This document shows, in pieces, positions 1 through 10,605 of a DNA stretch of 64,000 nt. The DNA is taken from assembly GCF_018334155.1 (NCBI RefSeq), contig NZ_JAGXTP010000003.1, positions 389,927 to 453,926 of the forward strand. The letters are read 5' to 3'. Origin of the DNA: Devosia litorisediminis. GTDB lineage: Bacteria; Pseudomonadota; Alphaproteobacteria; Rhizobiales; Devosiaceae. Below the pieces are notes generated by a model. It was not told where the DNA came from and searched no databases. It saw only the letters and a list, made by a program, of their open reading frames with translations. A program made the translations under genes and the position numbers. Each line of letters begins with the position of its first letter. Position 1 is the first letter of the stretch.

Positions 1-71
1 ATGCGCTGGCAAAAATCATCGGTCTCGGGGACGAACAGCATGTCGATGCAGGCAGAGAATTTGCGCATCAT
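1..71 (-). CDS. N-terminal fragment of a probable TIM-barrel sugar isomerase (hydroxypyruvate isomerase-like)
   Basis: Only about 23 codons lie inside the window; the gene runs off the left edge. Read on the minus strand it starts ATG ATG CGC AAA and encodes (M)[18 protein letters not shown]. That resembles the first beta strand of hydroxypyruvate isomerase/AP-endonuclease-2 TIM-barrel proteins, which typically begin M-(P/R)-(K/R)-F-(S/A)-A-x-(L/I)-x-M-L-F. The first ATG (71-69) overlaps the pyrF stop codon as ATGA, so the two genes are probably co-transcribed and translationally coupled. The second ATG at 68 would serve equally well. The function rests on a very short stretch. Confidence 0.5.
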   Translation of the reverse strand, partial: MMRKFSACIDMLFVPETDDFCQR

Positions 72-766
72 GCCAGCCGCGTGCCGGTATTCATTTCCGC
101 CAGAATGGCTTTGGCCGCAGCAGCGGGATCGGCCGCTTCAATGATGGGCCGCGCCACCACCAGATGGGTAGCCCCGGCGCTGAGCGCCTGCGCCGGGGTC
201 ATCACCCGTTTCTGATCACCAGCCGCGCTGCCGGCCGGCCGGATGCCCGGGGTGACGATGGAGAGATTTGGGCCAACAATGTCGCGTACCATGGCCGCTT
301 CATGCGCCGAGGCGACCAGCCCGCCAATGCCGGCATCGCGCGCCTGCTGCGCCCGCAGCGCCACCAGTCCTGCCGTGTCGCGGGCAAAACCGGCTTCCTT
401 GAGATCGCTATCGTCCATCGAGGTCAGCACCGAAACGCCCAGAATGGACAGATCCGAGCCTGCCGCACCCTTGACCGCGGCGCGCATGCATTGGGGATAG
501 GCGTGCACGGTCAGCATGGTGGCCCCGGTCTCGGCAATCGCGGCCACGCCCTTTTCGACCGTATTGTCGATATCGAGCAGCTTGAGGTCAAAGAACACCT
601 TCTTGCCTGCCGCCAGCAGCGCCTTGCCCAGCGCGAAGCCATCGGCGCCGTAAAAGCACTGATAGCCAATCTTGTAGAAGTCGACGCTGTCACCCAGCAG
701 CGCCACGATTTCCTCGGCGCGTGCGCGTGACGACACATCCAGTCCAACGATCAATTGGCCAGCCAT
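68..766 (-). CDS. pyrF: Orotidine-5'-phosphate decarboxylase
   Basis: Catalyses decarboxylation of OMP to UMP, the last step of de novo pyrimidine synthesis in the cytoplasm. The 232-residue length is normal for the bacterial group-I enzyme. The substrate-binding Asp (GLDV, D10), Lys (YKIG, K32) and the catalytic DxKxxD motif (DLKLLD, D60-K62-D65) are present, as is the C-terminal phosphate-binding VTPGIRP. The start codon ATG at 766-764 is preceded by GGGAAGAG. Its stop overlaps the next minus-strand gene at the window edge. Confidence 0.95.
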   Translation of the reverse strand: MAGQLIVGLDVSSRARAEEIVALLGDSVDFYKIGYQCFYGADGFALGKALLAAGKKVFFDLKLLDIDNTVEKGVAAIAETGATMLTVHAYPQCMRAAVKGAAGSDLSILGVSVLTSMDDSDLKEAGFARDTAGLVALRAQQARDAGIGGLVASAHEAAMVRDIVGPNLSIVTPGIRPAGSAAGDQKRVMTPAQALSAGATHLVVARPIIEAADPAAAAKAILAEMNTGTRLA

Positions 767-897
767 GCTCTTCCCTCCGATGTGTATGTTGGCTCAGCAC
801 CTAGAGGATTTGCACCCACGCCGCAAGCTGCCGGGCGCGATTGCCGATGGCGGGTCGGCGTGCTTAGTCTTGGCGATGCCAAGGAGGGCAATGGTCA

Positions 898-1116
898 ATG
901 TCCACGCTCGTCGTCACCCATCTCAACCACGATCTGCAGAACCGCAGATCCTATCTGAATTTCGTCTGGTCCGATGATCCGGCCAAGCGGCTGGGGCTCG
1001 AAGTGCCCTATGGCACCACGCTTGATGATGCCGAGCGCGCGGCCAATATCGCAGTTCAGTCCCTGTCCGATGAACTGGTGGCGGCCACTATCGAGCTGCC
1101 GCAACAGAAGGGCTGA
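898..1116 (+). CDS. Small hypothetical protein (72 aa)
   Basis: A short acidic soluble protein beginning MSTLVVTHLNHDLQNRRSYLNFVW, with no signal peptide or membrane segment. It follows a strong ribosome binding site (AAGGAGGG about 11 bases upstream), which supports it as a real gene despite its size. Its 3' end overlaps the convergent histidine phosphatase gene by about 29 bases. I do not recognise the family and suggest no function. Confidence 0.65.
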   Translation: MSTLVVTHLNHDLQNRRSYLNFVWSDDPAKRLGLEVPYGTTLDDAERAANIAVQSLSDELVAATIELPQQKG

Positions 1117-1708
1117 ACCAGCCGGGTGCGAAATCTTCCATCGCCACCCATTCGGCCGCAAGCTTTGCCGGTTCGAGATCGAACGCGAAGCAATTGCCGC
1201 CGCCGGGATGCGCATGCCGGCTCTGATCCTCGGCGCGGGCAATGGCGCGGCCGCTCACATGGCACTTGAGCAAGGTGCCCACCCCGCCATGGCCGCAAAA
1301 CACCACCGGGCGGTCCGCGCCGGTTTCGGCCAGCGCCCGGGCCACCGCCGCCACGATGCGCATCTGAGCGTCGATGGCGCGTTCCCAGCCCTGGGCACTG
1401 GTTGCCGGTTCGCCAAAGAACCGGTCAGCCATGGTCTCGAATTCTGCGCTGGGCAGAAAGCCGGTGGCGCTGCGATCATTCTCGCCCAGGGAAGGATCGA
1501 TGCGGATATCGCGGTCGGGCGACAACAGCGTGGCCAGTTCGATCGCCTTGCGCTCATCGCTGGCAAAGATCGCCGCCCCTGTCGGTACGATATCGCGATC
1601 GGCAAAAGCCTGGGCCCGCGCGCGCCCCTGTGGGCTCAACCCCCATTGCGGCACCGGCACGCTGGCGTCGATCAGCACTTGCGGATGGGTGACATAGAGC
1701 GCGCGCAC
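1088..1708 (-). CDS. Histidine phosphatase family protein (phosphoglycerate mutase-like)
   Basis: A 206-residue protein of the histidine-phosphatase superfamily. The N-terminal catalytic histidine sits in YVTHPQV instead of the usual RHGE, so the histidine is kept but the neighbouring arginine of the phosphate pocket is not in its classical place. WGLSPQGRARA follows, as in mutase-like members, and the second catalytic histidine is in VVFCGHGGVGTLL. The substrate cannot be predicted. It lies four bases downstream of the FMN reductase gene on the same strand, so the two probably form an operon. Confidence 0.75.
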   Translation of the reverse strand: MRALYVTHPQVLIDASVPVPQWGLSPQGRARAQAFADRDIVPTGAAIFASDERKAIELATLLSPDRDIRIDPSLGENDRSATGFLPSAEFETMADRFFGEPATSAQGWERAIDAQMRIVAAVARALAETGADRPVVFCGHGGVGTLLKCHVSGRAIARAEDQSRHAHPGGGNCFAFDLEPAKLAAEWVAMEDFAPGWFSPSVAAAR

Positions 1709-1712
1709 TGCG

Positions 1713-2258
1713 CTAGCCCCGGCTAAAATGGGTCAGTTCGTGCACCATCTGATCGACCTTGCGCACAATGGCGGGTTCGACAAAGTTCTGCTGGGCGTCG
1801 AACGCTTCTTCGGCGGGCCCGATGCCCAGCAGGGTTGGCACCACCAGCGCTCCCACCTTGGTCAGCGATTCGCGCAGATGGCTCAGCGACCAGATTGTGC
1901 CGTACTTGCCCGAGCTCACCCCGCCAATGCCGAACACCGCATGGCGAAACGGGCTCGGCCGCTGGCGGCTGACCCAGGTGATGGCATTGACCAGCAGTGG
2001 CGGCAGCCCGCCATTATATTCTGGCGTGGCAATGAAAACGATGTCGTGGCTGCGCCATAGCTCGGCCAGGGCCACCGCACCCTGCGGAACGGCATCGGCT
2101 TCCAGATCCTCATTGAAGATGGGCAGATTGAAATCACCCAGATTGATGGCGTTCACGCTCACGCCCGTCGCCTCGAGCTGGCGTCCCATATGGGCCTGCA
2201 ATTTCAGGTTGTGCGAGCCTTGGCGGATCGATCCGGACAGGGTCAGGGCAGTGGTCAT
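1713..2258 (-). CDS. NADPH-dependent FMN reductase
   Basis: A 181-residue flavodoxin-fold protein. The N-terminal phosphate-binding loop SGSIRQGSHN and the flavin-contacting TPEYNGGLPPLLVNAI motif are the signatures of the NAD(P)H-dependent FMN/azo/chromate reductase family (SsuE/ChrR-like). Such enzymes reduce flavins or quinones in the cytoplasm; the physiological substrate here is unknown. It is first in a probable two-gene unit with the histidine phosphatase downstream. Confidence 0.85.
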   Translation of the reverse strand: MTTALTLSGSIRQGSHNLKLQAHMGRQLEATGVSVNAINLGDFNLPIFNEDLEADAVPQGAVALAELWRSHDIVFIATPEYNGGLPPLLVNAITWVSRQRPSPFRHAVFGIGGVSSGKYGTIWSLSHLRESLTKVGALVVPTLLGIGPAEEAFDAQQNFVEPAIVRKVDQMVHELTHFSRG

Positions 2259-2372
2259 GTCATCTCCAACTCAATTGATGTCGAAAGTGACGTGGCTGGT
2301 CCGTCGTGGCAAGGGCGTTGCCCCCGATCGGGCAATGTCCTAGCCATATCAATCCATCAGGGAGTATTGCCC

Positions 2373-2780
2373 ATGTCTGCAATGATCTTCGTCAACCTGC
2401 CGGTCACCGATCTGGACGCTGCCATGGCCTATTACAAGGCCATCGGCTTTGATCACAATCCGCAATTTACCGATGAGACAGCGGCCTGCATCGTCATCAG
2501 CGACACCATTTTTGTCATGCTGCTCACCCATGACAAGTTCAAGCAGTTCTCGCCCCTGCCCATTCCCGATCCAAAGGCCCAGACCCAGGCCCTCTATGCG
2601 CTCTCGCGCGATAGCCGCGCGGCGGTGGATGCCATAGCCGAGGCCGGTCTCAAGGCCGGGGGCAGCGAAATACGGCCGGCCCAGGATATGGGCTTTATGT
2701 ATTCACGCGCCATTGCCGATCTGGATGGCCATGTGTGGGAACATATGTGGATGGATATGGCGCAAATGCCCCAGGACTAG
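2373..2780 (+). CDS. VOC family (glyoxalase/bleomycin-resistance-like) protein
   Basis: A 135-residue single-module vicinal-oxygen-chelate protein starting MSAMIFVNLPVTDLDAAMAYY. This is the typical first beta-alpha unit, with a second unit near residues 75-130 containing D-L-D-G-H-V-W-E-H, where the last Glu would be a metal ligand. I chose ATG at 2373 because of the GGGAG about 10 bases upstream and the family's usual start. Upstream in-frame codons would run into the FMN reductase gene on the other strand. Substrate unknown. Confidence 0.85.
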   Translation: MSAMIFVNLPVTDLDAAMAYYKAIGFDHNPQFTDETAACIVISDTIFVMLLTHDKFKQFSPLPIPDPKAQTQALYALSRDSRAAVDAIAEAGLKAGGSEIRPAQDMGFMYSRAIADLDGHVWEHMWMDMAQMPQD

Positions 2781-2821
2781 GCGCCGCTGGTGATTGCGCT
2801 GCCGCGTGCGCGGCATTGATA

Positions 2822-2844
2822 CCATGCGGGGTTACCCCGCATGG
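2822..2844. terminator. Perfect hairpin between convergent VOC and dnaJ genes
   Basis: A 10-base-pair perfect stem (CCATGCGGGG / CCCCGCATGG) with a TTA loop lies between two convergent genes. There is no strong T tract on either side, so it may act as a transcript 3'-end stabiliser or a weak bidirectional terminator. Confidence 0.5.
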
Positions 2845-2868
2845 CGCTGATTGAATACGCGATGCGCC

Positions 2869-4002
2869 TTAGGCGTCGAACATCTTCTTGAGCTTGTCGA
2901 AGAACCCGCCCGAGGTCGGGCTGGTGGCCTCGGTTTCGAGCTGGGCGAACTCTTCGAGAAGTTCGCGCTGCTTGCGGCTGAGCGCTTGTGGCGTCTCGAT
3001 ATCGAGCTGCACATACATGTCGCCGACATCCTTGCTGCGCAGCACCGGCATGCCCTTGCCCTTGAGCCGGACACGCTGGCCGGGCTGGGTACCGGCCGAC
3101 ACCTTCACCTTGGCCCTCGCATTGTCCAGCGTTGGCACTTCGAACTCGCCGCCCAGTGCGGCGGTGGTCATGGCAATGGGAACCCGGGCGAACAGATCGG
3201 CGCCATCGCGCTGGAACAGCTCATGGGGCCGGATCGAGATAAAGATATACAGGTCCCCCGGCGGGCCCCCGCGCAGCCCCGCTTCGCCTTCATTGGCCAG
3301 CCGGATGCGCGTGCCGTCTTCAATCCCCTTGGGAATATCAACGCTGAGCGTACGGTTTTCCTGACGACGGCCCTGACCACCACAATCGGTGCAGGGCTGG
3401 TCCATCATCTGGCCGCGGCCCTGACAGACCGGGCAGGTCCGCTCAATGGTGAAAAAGCCCTGGGCGGCGCGCACCTTGCCATGGCCATTACACTGCCGGC
3501 AGGTATGGGTGCCCGTGCCAGGCTTGGCACCCGAGCCGTCGCAGGTATCGCAGCCCACCAAGGTTGGCACGTCGATCTCGACGGTGCGGCCTTCAAAGCT
3601 CTCTTCGAGGCTGATTTCAAGATTGTAGCGCAGATCGCTGCCACGCAGCTTGGCCGCGCCGCCACCGCCCCGACGGCCGCCGCCGCCCATGAAGTCGCCA
3701 AAGATATCGTCAAAGATATCGGACATGGACGAGTTGAAGTCAGGCCCGAAACCGCTCGGACCGCGACCACCGCCATTCTCGAACGCCGCGTGGCCAAACC
3801 GGTCATAGGCGGCCCGCTTCTGGCCGTCCTTGAGCGTGTCATAGGCCTCGTTGATTTCCTTGAACTTGGCCTCGGCCTCATCATTGCCCGGATTCCGGTC
3901 AGGGTGATGCGCCATGGCCAGCTTGCGGTAGGCGCTCTTGAGCGCAGCGTCATCGGCGCCCTTTTCGACACCGAGCACGTCGTAGAAATCCCGTTTGGAC
4001 AA
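2869..4002 (-). CDS. dnaJ: Chaperone protein DnaJ (Hsp40)
   Basis: Co-chaperone that stimulates DnaK ATPase and delivers unfolded clients. About 377 residues: an N-terminal J domain with the HPD triad ([10 protein letters not shown]), a Gly/Phe-rich linker, four CxxCxGxG zinc repeats (beginning [32 protein letters not shown]) and the C-terminal client-binding domain. I place the start at TTG 4002-4000, giving (M)[11 protein letters not shown], the conserved N-terminus, with GGAG about 9-10 bases upstream. A TTG five codons further upstream (4017) would swallow that ribosome site. dnaK lies 2 kb away and is transcribed separately. Confidence 0.95.
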   Translation of the reverse strand: MSKRDFYDVLGVEKGADDAALKSAYRKLAMAHHPDRNPGNDEAEAKFKEINEAYDTLKDGQKRAAYDRFGHAAFENGGGRGPSGFGPDFNSSMSDIFDDIFGDFMGGGGRRGGGGAAKLRGSDLRYNLEISLEESFEGRTVEIDVPTLVGCDTCDGSGAKPGTGTHTCRQCNGHGKVRAAQGFFTIERTCPVCQGRGQMMDQPCTDCGGQGRRQENRTLSVDIPKGIEDGTRIRLANEGEAGLRGGPPGDLYIFISIRPHELFQRDGADLFARVPIAMTTAALGGEFEVPTLDNARAKVKVSAGTQPGQRVRLKGKGMPVLRSKDVGDMYVQLDIETPQALSRKQRELLEEFAQLETEATSPTSGGFFDKLKKMFDA

Positions 4003-4064
4003 GAAGCACGTCTCCAATGCGTTGCCGGTCGCGACAGGCGCGCCCGATCAAGATCTAAGCCCCT

Positions 4065-4093
4065 AGATGGCAATCGACCCCACGGCCCGCAAG
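4065..4093 (-). promoter_or_regulatory. Candidate RpoH (sigma-32) promoter of dnaJ
   Basis: On the minus strand CTTG (4093-4090) is followed after 18 bases by GCCATCT (4071-4065). This is the same spacing as the dnaK and grpE promoters, and the -10 region keeps C-N-A-T-N-T. It lies about 65 bases upstream of the dnaJ start. It is the weakest of the three matches to the alphaproteobacterial CTTG-N17/18-CYTATNT pattern. Confidence 0.5.
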
Positions 4094-4233
4094 GGGTCTG
4101 GGGCCGCTAGAGCGTTTTGAGCAAAAGTTGGTGCACTTTTGTCGGCCAAAACGCCCTTCTGCTCTCAGGGCAACCAATTACCCGCTCATGTAGCAAGAGC
4201 GGGCGCAGGCTTCAACATGGGTGATTCGATTGG

Positions 4234-5289
4234 CTAGCGGCGCAGCGCGGCCGCAAATGTCTTGCTCAACCCGTCCGCGACATCGGCCTGGGCAAACAGC
4301 GCCTTGGTGACGATCCCGCCCATGCCGAAAAATCCCTGCGTGACCCCGTCATAGCGCAGCATGGTGACCGCCACACCGGCCGCGCTCAATGCGCTGGCCA
4401 GTGCTTCGCCTTCCGAGCGCAGCGGATCAATCCCCGCCAGCACGATCAGGCTCGGTGGCAGTCCGGCCAGATCATCGCGGCCTACCAATTGCAGCGCGGG
4501 CACGGTTTCGGGCATGCCTTCGGGAAACAGCTGCTTGAAGCGCCAGCGCATGGCGGGTAGCCCGATCGGGCGCGTGCGCAGGGCTTCATCATAGGACGGT
4601 GTGCCCATATCCGTGTCGGCAATGGGATGGATCAGCACTTGCTGTACCGGCCGCAGCCCCCGCGTTTCACGTGCCTTGAGCGCCACATGCATGGCCAGAT
4701 TGGCGCCTGCATCTTCGCCGGCCACCGCAATGCGGCGCGGATCGCCGCCCAGCCGATGGGCCTGACCACTCAGCCAGCCCCATGCCGCCCAGGCATCATC
4801 ATGGGCCGCGGGAAAACCATGCTCGGGCGCCAGCCGGTAATCGAGCGAAAGCACAATGGCGCCCGCCCGCCAGGCAAAGGCGCGGGCCGAGGCGTCGTGA
4901 CTGTCCAGATCGCCGGTAACAAAACCACCGCCGTGAAAATACAGCACCATCGGATTGAGCCGCTCCGCCAGCCCGGCGGGACGATAAAGCCGCGCCGCAA
5001 GGCTGCCATCGCCGCCGGGAATGCTCAGCGCCTCGTCCGCCACCTGATCATCACTGAGCGTGCCGCCCCCCTGCGCCATCAGCGCGGCGATCGCATCGAC
5101 GGCCCTGGGCTGGCTGCGGGCCGCATCGGGGCTCAACTGCTCAAGCGGACGCGCACCCAGTTGTCCCAGCATGTCGATCACCAGCTTCATATCGGTATCA
5201 AGCCCGATGGCAGGGTCTTGCCCGATCAGTTCGGCAATCCGGCCAATTGAGTCGGCGGCTGCGTCGGGATCGGGGCGGGGATCGGTCAT
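4234..5289 (-). CDS. Alpha/beta hydrolase of the HSL (hormone-sensitive lipase) type with an altered nucleophile motif
   Basis: A 351-residue alpha/beta hydrolase fold protein. The HSL-family oxyanion motif HGGG is intact (YFHGGGFVTGDLDSHD) and the following DYRLAPE segment is typical. The nucleophile elbow, usually G-D/E-S-A-G, reads G-E-D-A-G-A-N-L-A: the codon is GAT (Asp), not a Ser codon. The C-terminal acid-base region is hard to assign. It may be a non-classical hydrolase, or a catalytically dead or repurposed member. It is transcribed alone, upstream of dnaJ. Confidence 0.8.
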   Translation of the reverse strand: MTDPRPDPDAAADSIGRIAELIGQDPAIGLDTDMKLVIDMLGQLGARPLEQLSPDAARSQPRAVDAIAALMAQGGGTLSDDQVADEALSIPGGDGSLAARLYRPAGLAERLNPMVLYFHGGGFVTGDLDSHDASARAFAWRAGAIVLSLDYRLAPEHGFPAAHDDAWAAWGWLSGQAHRLGGDPRRIAVAGEDAGANLAMHVALKARETRGLRPVQQVLIHPIADTDMGTPSYDEALRTRPIGLPAMRWRFKQLFPEGMPETVPALQLVGRDDLAGLPPSLIVLAGIDPLRSEGEALASALSAAGVAVTMLRYDGVTQGFFGMGGIVTKALFAQADVADGLSKTFAAALRR

Positions 5290-5608
5290 GATGGCGCTGC
5301 CCTGTCAGTTTTCAAGCGTCCCTTGGACCGGCTGAACCGGTCCGCAATTGGGCTCAATCAAGGATATTTTGCGGCAACCCTGTCGTCCGCCGACAGCGGC
5401 ATACCCGCTAGGCGCCGGTTTCTGGCCTGATTCACGTGAAACCAGCAAGCCTTCACCACAACGAAAAACCGCGCCAGTGGCGCGTGTGGTGTCGGTTCGG
5501 GGGGATTGCAGCATGGGGATTGAAGGTGGCGGCCGCTGATGCGGCGCATATCGGTGGCGCTGCCCGAAGGGGCATGGTCGGGGGCACGCAGGCCCCCGCG
5601 GCGCAGTC
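5290..5608. other. Intergenic region with a parS-like site, no convincing gene
   Basis: About 320 bases between the HSL-type hydrolase and a hypothetical gene. It contains the parS-like site at 5428-5443 and a GC-rich hairpin at 5580-5597 (GGGGGC/GCCCCC arms) just past the 3' end of the hypothetical gene. The short open frames here lack ribosome sites and recognisable protein character. Confidence 0.5.
5428..5443 (+). other. parS-like ParB-binding site 1
   Basis: The 16-mer TGATTCACGTGAAACC matches the near-universal parS sequence TGTTTCACGTGAAACA at 14 of 16 positions. It lies in an intergenic gap. It shares the 14-mer GATTCACGTGAAAC with four other sites in this window. Confidence 0.8.
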
Positions 5609-6076
5609 TTAGCCGGTTACGTCGGCGACATTGACGCCCTTGTCCATCAGCTTCTTGCGCGCGGCATTGACCGCATCGACGCTGAATTCGTCTTCATGGC
5701 GCATCACGATGGCTTCGCTGGTCAGGTCACCGCGACCATGGGCCACCAGTTTCTCGAAGCCGTCGCTGACGCCTTCTTCCATCATCTGATCGCTCAGCAC
5801 CTTGTTGGCGCCGACGCGCTTGTGCTTGGCGCGCACCTTGACCAGCCGGGTCACCCGGCCATTGTCGGCGGTGCGGAACTCTTCGGCAGCCGCCAGGCTG
5901 GTCCAGAAGGCCCGTTCGACCTCGTCGCCAGCGGTGTCTTGGGCAACGCCCACCAGCTCGGCAATGCGCATCTGGCAGTCAAAGGCCAGGTCGTCATAGC
6001 CAAGCCGGACAGCGTTCGCCATCAGCTTGCGCAGTTTGTCGGGGTCGGTGAATGTTTTGGGGTCTGGAATGTTCAT
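5609..6076 (-). CDS. Conserved hypothetical protein (155 aa)
   Basis: A soluble, charged, mostly helical-looking protein beginning MNIPDPKTFTDPDKLRKLMANAVRLGYDDLAF. The opening 'PDKLRKLMANA..LG.DD' and the middle 'FWTSLAAAEE..TADNGR.TRL' resemble an uncharacterised domain I have seen in alphaproteobacterial proteins, but I cannot name it. There is no signal peptide or membrane segment. It lies downstream of dnaK on the same strand but beyond the dnaK terminator hairpin, so it is probably expressed separately. Confidence 0.7.
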   Translation of the reverse strand: MNIPDPKTFTDPDKLRKLMANAVRLGYDDLAFDCQMRIAELVGVAQDTAGDEVERAFWTSLAAAEEFRTADNGRVTRLVKVRAKHKRVGANKVLSDQMMEEGVSDGFEKLVAHGRGDLTSEAIVMRHEDEFSVDAVNAARKKLMDKGVNVADVTG

Positions 6077-6105
6077 GGATCACCATACCCAGTTCCCGTT
6101 CAAAC

Positions 6106-6138
6106 AAAAAGAGGCCCGGCAGCTGCCGGACCTCTTTA
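6106..6138 (-). terminator. Rho-independent terminator of dnaK
   Basis: On the minus strand a GAGGTCCGGCAG/CTGCCGGGCCTC stem-loop is followed by TTTTT. It begins about 20 bases after the dnaK stop codon. Confidence 0.85.
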
Positions 6139-6157
6139 TCTGTCGCTTCAGAGCCGC

Positions 6158-8071
<1,914 letters not shown>

Positions 8072-8191
8072 TTACTCTAGCCTCTCTGTAAGCAAACCCT
8101 TGCTGGAGCCCCTCTTGCGAGGCAGATCCGAGGCTCCTTGGAGCCGGGTTCCTAGCAATTGAAATTGCGCTCATCGCTGAGCTTGAGGGGT

Positions 8192-8220
8192 ATATAGGGG
8201 GGTCCCCCTAAGGCTTCAAG
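8192..8220 (-). promoter_or_regulatory. RpoH (sigma-32) heat-shock promoter of dnaK
   Basis: On the minus strand CTTG (8220-8217), in the context CTTGAAG, is followed after 18 bases by CCTATAT (8198-8192). This is an exact match to the alphaproteobacterial RpoH pattern CTTG-N17/18-CYTATNT. It would give a 5' leader of roughly 110 bases. No CIRCE repeat is seen here. Confidence 0.8.
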
Positions 8221-8344
8221 CGTTCAAAGGACACATTCGGCCCTGCTTGGTCTCATTGCCGCCGTTCTGGCAGAAAACAGCCCGACTCAGCCACCTGAGC
8301 GAGGCCGGCAGCACTGCCGACCTCCCCATGCGGCCCCCTTGACG

Positions 8345-8683
8345 CTATTGCGCGTCGGTCAGGGTATATTCGCTCAGCGAGCAGATATCGACTTCGCGCA
8401 CATCAAGCACGCCGCCTTCGGCACTCTCAAAGCGGAAATCGTAAAAGCACTCGTCCGAGCCATCGCCAATGGTCACGGTGCCCATCGTATCGGGCTCGAT
8501 GGTGCCGTTCTCGCCCAGCACGTCGGCGCCCCAGTTATCCTCATTGCTTGGCGTGGTATAAAAGAAGTGCACCGACTGGCTGCTATTGTTGATCAGCGTG
8601 AAGGCAACGGGCTCGGCCGCAGCCGGCATTGCACTGGCGGCCAGCGCCAAAGCGGCAAGGCCACCCTTGAAATAGGGGTTCAT
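8345..8683 (-). CDS. Small secreted hypothetical protein (112 aa)
   Basis: Starts MNPYFKGGLAALALAASAMPAAAEPVAF, a clear Sec signal peptide with a likely cleavage after AAA-E (about residue 23). The mature part is acidic, with FTLINNSSQSVHFFYTTPSN near its N-terminus and two cysteines (DECFYDF, VDICSL) that could form a disulfide. The ribosome site GAGGAG six bases upstream decides the start at 8683; an upstream in-frame start is less likely. The mature region resembles small extracellular beta-sandwich proteins. Function unknown; probably periplasmic. Confidence 0.75.
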   Translation of the reverse strand: MNPYFKGGLAALALAASAMPAAAEPVAFTLINNSSQSVHFFYTTPSNEDNWGADVLGENGTIEPDTMGTVTIGDGSDECFYDFRFESAEGGVLDVREVDICSLSEYTLTDAQ

Positions 8684-8812
8684 GGTTATTCTCCTCGGGG
8701 CCGGGCGCATCGGCGCCGCGACGGCGCACTATCAACCGGCGCGGAAATTAAGCAAGTGGCTTGCTCGTTGACGGCGCTTTTCTTTGCCCCGGCAAAACCC
8801 TAGAACCGGGCC

Positions 8813-10600
8813 ATGTTCGCCACCGGCTCTGTCCTGCTGCACGATACCCGTGCCCCACACGGCACCAACCTGCTGTTCACCGCCCCCAAGGCGGTATTGC
8901 AGGCCCACAATGCTGCCGGGGTCCACGCGGCCCTGGCCCAGCTTGAGGCCGCCCAGAAAGAAGGCATGTGGGCGGCGGGTTATCTGGCCTATGAGGCCGG
9001 CTTTGCCTTTGAAGAGCGCCTGGCCCCCCGCCTGCCCGCGCACAGCGATACCCCGCTGCTCTGGCTGGGCCTGTATGATCCCCCGCAAGAGCTGTCATCG
9101 GCAGCGGTCGATGCGCTGCTGGCCGATGCTGCCAGGGGCAGGACAGGTCGCGCCCTCGATATCGTGCCCAGCCTGAGCCCGGACCAGTATGCCGCCGCCT
9201 TTGATCAGGTCAAAACCCTGATCGCGGCGGGCGATACCTATCAGGTCAATCTCACCTTCCAGGCCCGCTTCCGGCTTGAGGGCGACCCCGTTGCGCTCTA
9301 TCGCGATCTGGTGCGCCAGCAACCGGTGGCCTATGGCGCCCTGCTCAATACCGGTGACCACTGGATCCTGTCGCGCTCGCCAGAACTGTTCGTCTCCAGC
9401 CGCGGCACCACGCTGCGCGCCCGCCCGATGAAAGGCACGCTCAAGCGCGGGCTTTCAATTGCCGACGATGCCGCCGGGCAGGCCGCCCTTGCCAGCGACG
9501 AAAAGAACCGTGCTGAAAATCTGATGATCACCGATCTGCTGCGCAATGATCTGGGCCGCATCGCCACCATTGGCTCGGTCAAGGTCACCGACCTGTTTAC
9601 CGTGGAAACCTATCGCACGCTGCACACCATGACCTCGGGCATTACCGCCACACGGCGGCCCGACATCACCACCACCGCCCTGCTGGAAAACCTCTTCCCC
9701 TGTGGCTCGATCACCGGCGCCCCCAAGATCCGCGCCATGGAAATCATTGCCGATCTCGAAGCGGGCCCGCGCGGGCTCTATACCGGCTCGATCGGCTGCT
9801 TCGCCCCCAATGGCGATCTGACCCTCAATGTCGCCATCCGTACCGCCATCATTGATGCCAGCGGTCATGGCCGTATCGGCATTGGCGGTGGCATTGTTGC
9901 CGACAGCACCGCAGATGACGAATACCGCGAGGCCCTGCTCAAAATGGCGTTCTTCACCAATCCCGCCGACCCGGTCACCCTGATCGAAACGCTGGCCTGG
10001 CGCCCCCAGCAAGGCTACATCCTGCGCCAGCGTCATCTCGACCGGCTGGCGGCCTCAGCCGAATATTTTGCCCTGCCCTGCGATCTTGAAGCCATCAATG
10101 CCCTGCTCGAGGCTCAAGATTTCAACACCCCCATGCGCGTGCGCCTGACCCTGGATGCCGACGGCCCGGCCCTGACGGCGGTGCTCCTGCCGCCCAATCC
10201 CGACACATTCCGTTTCATGCTGGCGCCCGAACGGCTCGACAGCCAGAACCTGTGGCTGGCCCACAAAACCACCAATCGGGCCTTTTATGACGTCCCGCGC
10301 CAGCGCGCCCATGCCGATCATGGCGTCGATGAGGTGGTGTTTCTCAACCAGCGCGACGAACTCACCGAGGGTTCGATCACCAATCTGTTCATCGAACGCG
10401 ATGGCATTCTGTACACCCCGGCTTTGGCTGCGGGTCTGCTGCCCGGCACGCTGCGCGCCGAGCTGCTCGCCAGCGGCAAGGCTGTCGAGGCGGTTTTGAC
10501 GCTTGCAGACCTTGGCACCGCCGATGCACTCTGGCTGGGCAATTCGGTGCGTGGCCTGCTGCGGGCCGAATGGGTGCAGCCCCCGGTTCAGTTGGAGTAA
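8813..10600 (+). CDS. pabB: Bifunctional aminodeoxychorismate synthase component I / 4-amino-4-deoxychorismate lyase (PabB-PabC fusion)
   Basis: A 595-residue fusion for p-aminobenzoate (folate) synthesis. Residues about 1-390 are a chorismate-utilising PabB/TrpE-like domain, with RPMKGTLKRG, the signature AENLMITDLLRNDLGRI, and CGSITGAPKIRAM. From about 395 to the end is a class-IV PLP aminotransferase-fold PabC domain; DEVVFLNQRDELTEGSITNLFIE and AAGLLPGTLR are its typical C-terminal motifs. The amidotransferase subunit PabA is not in the window. Five bases separate it from pncA, so the two are probably co-transcribed. Confidence 0.93.
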   Translation: MFATGSVLLHDTRAPHGTNLLFTAPKAVLQAHNAAGVHAALAQLEAAQKEGMWAAGYLAYEAGFAFEERLAPRLPAHSDTPLLWLGLYDPPQELSSAAVDALLADAARGRTGRALDIVPSLSPDQYAAAFDQVKTLIAAGDTYQVNLTFQARFRLEGDPVALYRDLVRQQPVAYGALLNTGDHWILSRSPELFVSSRGTTLRARPMKGTLKRGLSIADDAAGQAALASDEKNRAENLMITDLLRNDLGRIATIGSVKVTDLFTVETYRTLHTMTSGITATRRPDITTTALLENLFPCGSITGAPKIRAMEIIADLEAGPRGLYTGSIGCFAPNGDLTLNVAIRTAIIDASGHGRIGIGGGIVADSTADDEYREALLKMAFFTNPADPVTLIETLAWRPQQGYILRQRHLDRLAASAEYFALPCDLEAINALLEAQDFNTPMRVRLTLDADGPALTAVLLPPNPDTFRFMLAPERLDSQNLWLAHKTTNRAFYDVPRQRAHADHGVDEVVFLNQRDELTEGSITNLFIERDGILYTPALAAGLLPGTLRAELLASGKAVEAVLTLADLGTADALWLGNSVRGLLRAEWVQPPVQLE

Positions 10601-10605
10601 CGCCA

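Noticed and set aside
4662..4677. CGTTTCACGTGCCTTG as a further parS site
   Set aside because: Only 10 of 16 positions match, with the right half-site lost.
5305..5514. 69-codon minus-strand frame in the gap at 5.3-5.5 kb
   Set aside because: No ribosome binding site, no recognisable protein character, and it runs through the parS-like site.
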